From Streptomyces sp. SID14436 (GTDB lineage Bacteria > Actinomycetota > Actinomycetes > Streptomycetales > Streptomycetaceae): a DNA stretch of 39,243 bases. The position numbers were made by a program, and so were the translations under genes. The notes below the pieces were generated by a model. It had not been told where the DNA came from and made no database searches. It worked only from the letters and a program-made list of their open reading frames with translations. The stretch is taken from assembly GCF_010548465.1 (NCBI RefSeq), contig NZ_JAAGMD010000264.1:1-39243 (forward strand). The letters run 5' to 3'. Positions 39,052 through 39,243 of this stretch are shown in pieces (the first letter of the stretch is position 1; each line of letters opens with the position of its first letter).

Positions 39052-39243
39052 TCAGGCGAACACGCGGCCCAGGACGTACACCGCGGGGGCCGCGGCGGCC
39101 AGGGGCAGGGCCACGCCCGCCGTGAAGTGGACGAAGCGGGACGGGTAGTCGTAGCTCGCGGCCCGGTGGCCGATCAGGGCGCAGGCCGCGACCCCGGCGC
39201 CGAGCAGCGCGCCCGAGGCACCCGGTCCGGCCGCCGCGCCCAG
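39052..39243 (-). CDS. C-terminal end of a membrane protein (partial)
   Basis: The last 63 codons of a minus-strand gene running off the window. The translation is Ala/Gly/Val/Leu-rich with two hydrophobic stretches (AGVAACALIGHRAA region; TAGVALPLAAAAPAVYVLGR then VFA and stop) separated by SYDYPSRFVHF. Third-position GC is near total, supporting a real gene. Likely an integral membrane protein; family not recognisable from this piece. Confidence 0.6.
   Translation of the reverse strand: MGAAAGPGASGALLGAGVAACALIGHRAASYDYPSRFVHFTAGVALPLAAAAPAVYVLGRVFA

Noticed and set aside
1..39243. CRISPR array, rRNA, tRNA, integrase or attachment sites
   Set aside because: The tandem arrays (2-91 and 13299-13515) have no spacers. 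I recognised no tRNA cloverleaf, rRNA or integrase gene.

Overview
The window is very GC-rich actinobacterial DNA with strong third-position GC bias, GTG/TTG starts and many probable leaderless starts. Gene content and order (NlpC/P60, PP2C, DUF2516, HBHA-like, XRE, devA/devB/devE, Eis-like GNAT, asparaginase II, rsiG, dtd, ygfZ, nur, nitrobindin, DsrE, DUF3099, DUF1416, cysA, DUF2993) identify a Streptomyces chromosome, core region, apparently collinear with the S. coelicolor segment around SCO4164-SCO4203 (synteny recalled from memory, not searched). Accessory blocks interrupt that backbone.

Layout. 1-3.2 kb: a methyltransferase preceded by a 9-bp tandem repeat, then a small island with a secreted beta-rich protein, a lipoprotein and scrambled IS1380 transposase debris. 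3.3-8.3 kb: core genes for a secreted peptidoglycan hydrolase, a receiver-PP2C phosphatase, a DUF2516 membrane protein, an HBHA-like protein and an XRE regulator with a palindromic operator candidate. 8.4-11.6 kb: accessory genes (DUF6228, an orphan translationally coupled pair, an NmrA-like oxidoreductase, an alpha/beta hydrolase). 11.9-16.9 kb: a complete cyclooctatin-type diterpene cluster, cotB1-cotB2-cotB3-cotB4, on the minus strand. CotB1 makes GGPP, CotB2 cyclises it to cyclooctat-9-en-7-ol and two P450s hydroxylate it. cotB1 has a TTA (bldA) codon, and a 16-bp tandem repeat fills the cotB3-cotB4 gap. 17-19.6 kb: gene remnants (ABC permease 3' end, FadR-type regulator 5' part) flank a CefD-like PLP enzyme.

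19.8-26.5 kb is the most intriguing part. It holds three paralogous DevA-type GntR regulators, two DevB-type HAD hydrolases, an APH-like kinase and three paralogous ~62-aa hydrophobic proteins. Each small gene is transcribed divergently from one regulator. The devA and devE intergenic regions share a 29-bp near-identical block and an AGTTGG-N3-CCAACT palindrome. DevA, DevB and DevE are known developmental genes; the small proteins and the third copy look like an under-described part of the same module.

26.6-39.2 kb returns to core functions: an Eis-like acetyltransferase, asparaginase II, RsiG (the c-di-GMP-binding anti-sigma for WhiG, both signature motifs intact), D-aminoacyl-tRNA deacylase, the nickel regulator Nur coupled to a YgfZ protein, nitrobindin with a 32-aa membrane peptide upstream, a translationally coupled operon of three single-pass membrane proteins, DsrE and DUF3099 proteins. 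The sulfur operon cysA-DUF1416 follows, preceded by a 26-codon Cys-containing leader peptide, then a DUF2993 protein and the 3' end of a membrane protein. I see no rRNA, tRNA, CRISPR array or phage genes.
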